DNA of 8,434 nucleotides from Chitinophagales bacterium (GTDB taxonomy: Bacteria > Bacteroidota > Bacteroidia > Chitinophagales > UBA10324). The stretch is from NCBI GenBank assembly GCA_026786335.1, contig JAJAYG010000056.1, forward strand, positions 1 to 8,434, given 5' to 3'. A model generated the notes under the pieces. That model worked only from the letters and a program-made list of their open reading frames with translations. It did no database searches and was not told where the DNA came from. Below are positions 6,032-8,434 of this stretch, in pieces; the stretch's first letter is position 1; every line of letters starts with the position of its first letter. Made by a program: the position numbers and the translations under genes.

Positions 6032-8404
6032 ATGAAAAAATTATTTACATTTTTCTTTTTACTCATTTCACTTTTCTCTTCTGCACAAACCGGCACACTC
6101 AAAGGAGTCGTGCTCGACGCTGCAACAAAAGAAACAATCATGGGTGCAAATGTTTTTCATTCCCAAAAAAAATCAAATGGAACTGTTTCTGACTATGAAG
6201 GGAATTATTCATTGGAGCTTACCGCTACAGAACATGCGCTCATTTGCGCTTACTTAGGTTTTGTATCAGATACTTTTAGGGTAATAATTGAAGCAGGAAA
6301 AATTTCTACCTATAACGTTTTGTTGTTGCGCGATGCAAAAGAGTTGAGCACCATTGTGGTTTCGGCAGGCAAGTATGAACAGAAGATTGAAGAGGTTACT
6401 GTATCAATCGAAATATTGCCGTTGCATTTAATTGAAAATAAAAACACCACTAACATTACGCAGGCATTGGAACAGGTGCCGGGTTTAAATATTTTGGATG
6501 AAGAGCCGCAGATACGCGGCGGCAGCGGATTTGCATTTGGTGTTGGAAGCCGCGTGGCAACATTAATTGATGGCATTCCGATTCTTAGAGGTGATATTGG
6601 AAAACCTGATTGGAGTTTTATACCTGTAGAAAATATTGATCAGGTAGAAGTGATTAAAGGAGCATCATCTGTATTGTATGGTTCATCGGCATTAAGCGGT
6701 GTAATAAATTTCCTTTCTGCTTATCCTAAACAACCGAGTGAAACCAAGGTGCGGCTTTATTCGGGAATCTACAGCCCCCCTACAAACCCCGATGCAAGAT
6801 GGTGGAGTGGTGCAGCAAATTATTCGGGACTTAATATTTCACAGGGTTGGAAAACAGAACGCATTGATTTAATTCTAGGTGGTCAGTTACTATATGATCA
6901 CGGTTACATTGGCCCACCTATTCCCAATCCTAATCTTTCATTTGAACAGGACTCGCTCAGCAACAGTGACGTGGCAGATAAATCGGGGCGATTCAATTTT
7001 GATTTTCGTTACCGCCCTAAAAATATTGAAGGCATGTCGATGGGGTTAAATGGAAATATGATGCGGCAGCAATCAAATTTTTCTTTGGTGTGGGGAAATG
7101 ATAGTTCACAAATTTATCGCGCATTCCCCGGTACAATGACGCTTACAAATAATTTGCAGTTTTATCTCGATCCGTTTATTACCTACTTCACAAAAGCCGG
7201 TATACATCACACTTTGCGTTCAAGAATTTATGTAGATAAAAGTGAGTTGCCCGAAGAGCAGAATACTTCAAGTAATGTTTGGTATCTCGAATACCAGCTC
7301 TCAAAAGATTTTTCTAAAATTGAAGGGCTGCATTTTACATCGGGCCTTGTAAGCAACCGCTCTGTTACACATAACGATTTGTATGCAACAGCAACTTCGC
7401 GCGAAAACACACTTAACAACTACGCAGCATATCTTCAGTTCGATAAAAAATTTAAAGATGTTGTAAATCTCTCAATAGGTTTTCGTGGTGAATATTTCAA
7501 GATCAACAATACGCAAAGCACGGTTAAACCAATCTTTAGAGCAGGTGTAAATTTTAAGCTCACACAATCTGCTCACCTGCGCATTTCTTATGGTCAGGGA
7601 TTTCGTTACCCCACCATTGCAGAAAAATTTCTTCAAACAACTGTGGGAGGTTTAATCGTTTATCCCAACCCCACTTTGCTTCCCGAAATAAGTTGGAATG
7701 CAGAGATGGGAGTTAAACAATCAATTAAAATCGGAAAATGGTTTTGCTTTTTAGATGGTGCTGCTTTTTGGCAGGAATATAAAAACACGATTGAGTACAA
7801 CTACGCTTTGTTCTCACCTGATTCTGCAGGATTTAAGTTTTTGAATACCGGGCCTGCGCGGGTGCGAGGTTTAGACTTTTCAATTTCTGGTACGGGTAAA
7901 ATTTTTAATGCAGTTACTTTAACTGTTATCGGAGGCTACACTTATACGCTTCCGCAAAGTGTTGATCCGCATTTGGTTTATGCAACAGAAAAACCGGGCG
8001 AAGGATTTATTCCAAAACAACTCAGCTACATAAGCACCAGTTCCGATACAACAGATTACATTTTAAAATACCGCCTTCAACACATTGCAAAGATTGATGC
8101 TGAATTGGGTTGGAAAAAAATTACGGCGGGCTTCAGCATTCGCTATTACAGTTTTATGAACAACATTGATAAAACATTTTACGACATCGATAACACCGGG
8201 ACATTGCCAACAGGAATTGTTGACTACCGCGCAACACATAGCACCGGTTCAATAGTAACTGACATAAGAATCGGATATGATATCACCAAAAAGTATAAAG
8301 CTTCTTTGGTTGTTAATAATCTATTTAACCTTGCGTATTCACTTCGCCCTGTAAAAGTGGAACCCATGCGCACGATTGCCATTCAGTTGAGAGCAGATAT
8401 TTAA
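6032..8404 (+). CDS. TonB-dependent outer-membrane receptor with CarboxypepD_reg-like N-terminal domain
   Basis: A 790-residue outer-membrane active transporter, energised by TonB-ExbB-ExbD. Residues 1-18 (MKKLFTFFFLLISLFSSA) are a signal peptide. About 20-100 form the carboxypeptidase-regulatory-like beta domain (GTLKGVVLDAATKETIMGAN, then SDYEGNYSL and CAYLGF). The plug runs from VVSAG at about 109 to about 231, with ALEQVPGLNI, IRGGSG from residue 161, LIDGIPI, and VEVIKGASSVLYGSSALSGV near 203-222. The remainder is the 22-strand barrel, including FRYRP, LRISYGQGFRYPTIAEKF and a final NLFNLAYSLRPVKVEPMRTI...LRADI. It ends in Ile rather than the common terminal Phe. At 790 residues it is shorter than SusC proteins (about 1000), and no SusD follows within the window. 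A metal chelate, cofactor or small glycan ligand is equally possible; the ligand cannot be assigned. Probably co-transcribed with the T9SS gene 49 bp upstream. Confidence 0.9.
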   Translation: MKKLFTFFFLLISLFSSAQTGTLKGVVLDAATKETIMGANVFHSQKKSNGTVSDYEGNYSLELTATEHALICAYLGFVSDTFRVIIEAGKISTYNVLLLRDAKELSTIVVSAGKYEQKIEEVTVSIEILPLHLIENKNTTNITQALEQVPGLNILDEEPQIRGGSGFAFGVGSRVATLIDGIPILRGDIGKPDWSFIPVENIDQVEVIKGASSVLYGSSALSGVINFLSAYPKQPSETKVRLYSGIYSPPTNPDARWWSGAANYSGLNISQGWKTERIDLILGGQLLYDHGYIGPPIPNPNLSFEQDSLSNSDVADKSGRFNFDFRYRPKNIEGMSMGLNGNMMRQQSNFSLVWGNDSSQIYRAFPGTMTLTNNLQFYLDPFITYFTKAGIHHTLRSRIYVDKSELPEEQNTSSNVWYLEYQLSKDFSKIEGLHFTSGLVSNRSVTHNDLYATATSRENTLNNYAAYLQFDKKFKDVVNLSIGFRGEYFKINNTQSTVKPIFRAGVNFKLTQSAHLRISYGQGFRYPTIAEKFLQTTVGGLIVYPNPTLLPEISWNAEMGVKQSIKIGKWFCFLDGAAFWQEYKNTIEYNYALFSPDSAGFKFLNTGPARVRGLDFSISGTGKIFNAVTLTVIGGYTYTLPQSVDPHLVYATEKPGEGFIPKQLSYISTSSDTTDYILKYRLQHIAKIDAELGWKKITAGFSIRYYSFMNNIDKTFYDIDNTGTLPTGIVDYRATHSTGSIVTDIRIGYDITKKYKASLVVNNLFNLAYSLRPVKVEPMRTIAIQLRADI

Positions 8405-8434
8405 TCTTACTCGATTGCTTCAGTAGCTTTTATA

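Noticed and set aside
5998..6192. Plus-strand frame of 64 codons overlapping the TonB receptor start
   Set aside because: It overlaps the signal peptide and first domain of the receptor in another frame; the Lys/Asn/Arg-rich translation has no family resemblance.
1..8434. Possibility that TAA is read as a sense codon in this organism
   Set aside because: Two in-frame TAA codons fall where sense codons would be expected (111-113 and 4502-4504), but the intact decarboxylase, T9SS and receptor genes all end in TAA at the expected family ends, and no TAA lies inside the long conserved frames. Local gene decay is simpler.

Overview
This window looks like chromosomal DNA from a member of the Bacteroidota. 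Three things point there: a secreted protein ending in a type IX secretion (T9SS type A) sorting domain, a TonB-dependent receptor with an N-terminal carboxypeptidase-regulatory-like domain, and a perfect TAnnTTTG box (the Bacteroidota -7 element) upstream of the T9SS gene. The DNA is AT-rich and purine-rich Shine-Dalgarno sites are not evident before the starts, which fits the same phylum. I cannot place it to genus.

Layout. (1) Positions 1-167, minus strand: the 5' end of a gene running off the left edge. Its readable part starts at 104. In the same frame a signal-peptide-like segment starts at 167 but is cut off by one TAA. (2) 317-2767, plus: pbpC, a bifunctional peptidoglycan synthase (penicillin-binding protein 1C). 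It carries an in-frame stretch of about 50 codons that looks like inserted, hairpin-rich repeat DNA. (3) 2935-4440, plus: a PLP-dependent group II amino-acid decarboxylase. (4) 4445-4980, minus: a decayed type II toxin-antitoxin module. The antitoxin has a frameshift at a run of eight A. The RelE/ParE-like toxin has no usual start codon and an ochre codon before its last conserved strand. (5) 5104-5982 and 6032-8404, plus: a T9SS-sorted surface protein followed 49 bp later by a TonB-dependent receptor, probably one transcription unit.

How the genes work together. pbpC and the decarboxylase share a strand but are separated by 167 bp, and I see no functional link. The last two genes both act at the outer membrane: the first product would be displayed on or released from the surface, and the second would import an unknown ligand. 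The toxin-antitoxin remnant is convergent with the decarboxylase (4 bp between stop codons) and divergent from the T9SS gene.

I found no tRNA, rRNA, CRISPR array, intact insertion sequence or clear rho-independent terminator. The most noteworthy points are the repeat-derived insert inside the PBP1C transpeptidase domain, the multiply broken toxin-antitoxin pair, and the stop codon splitting a signal peptide at the left edge. I do not see a convincing new biological system.
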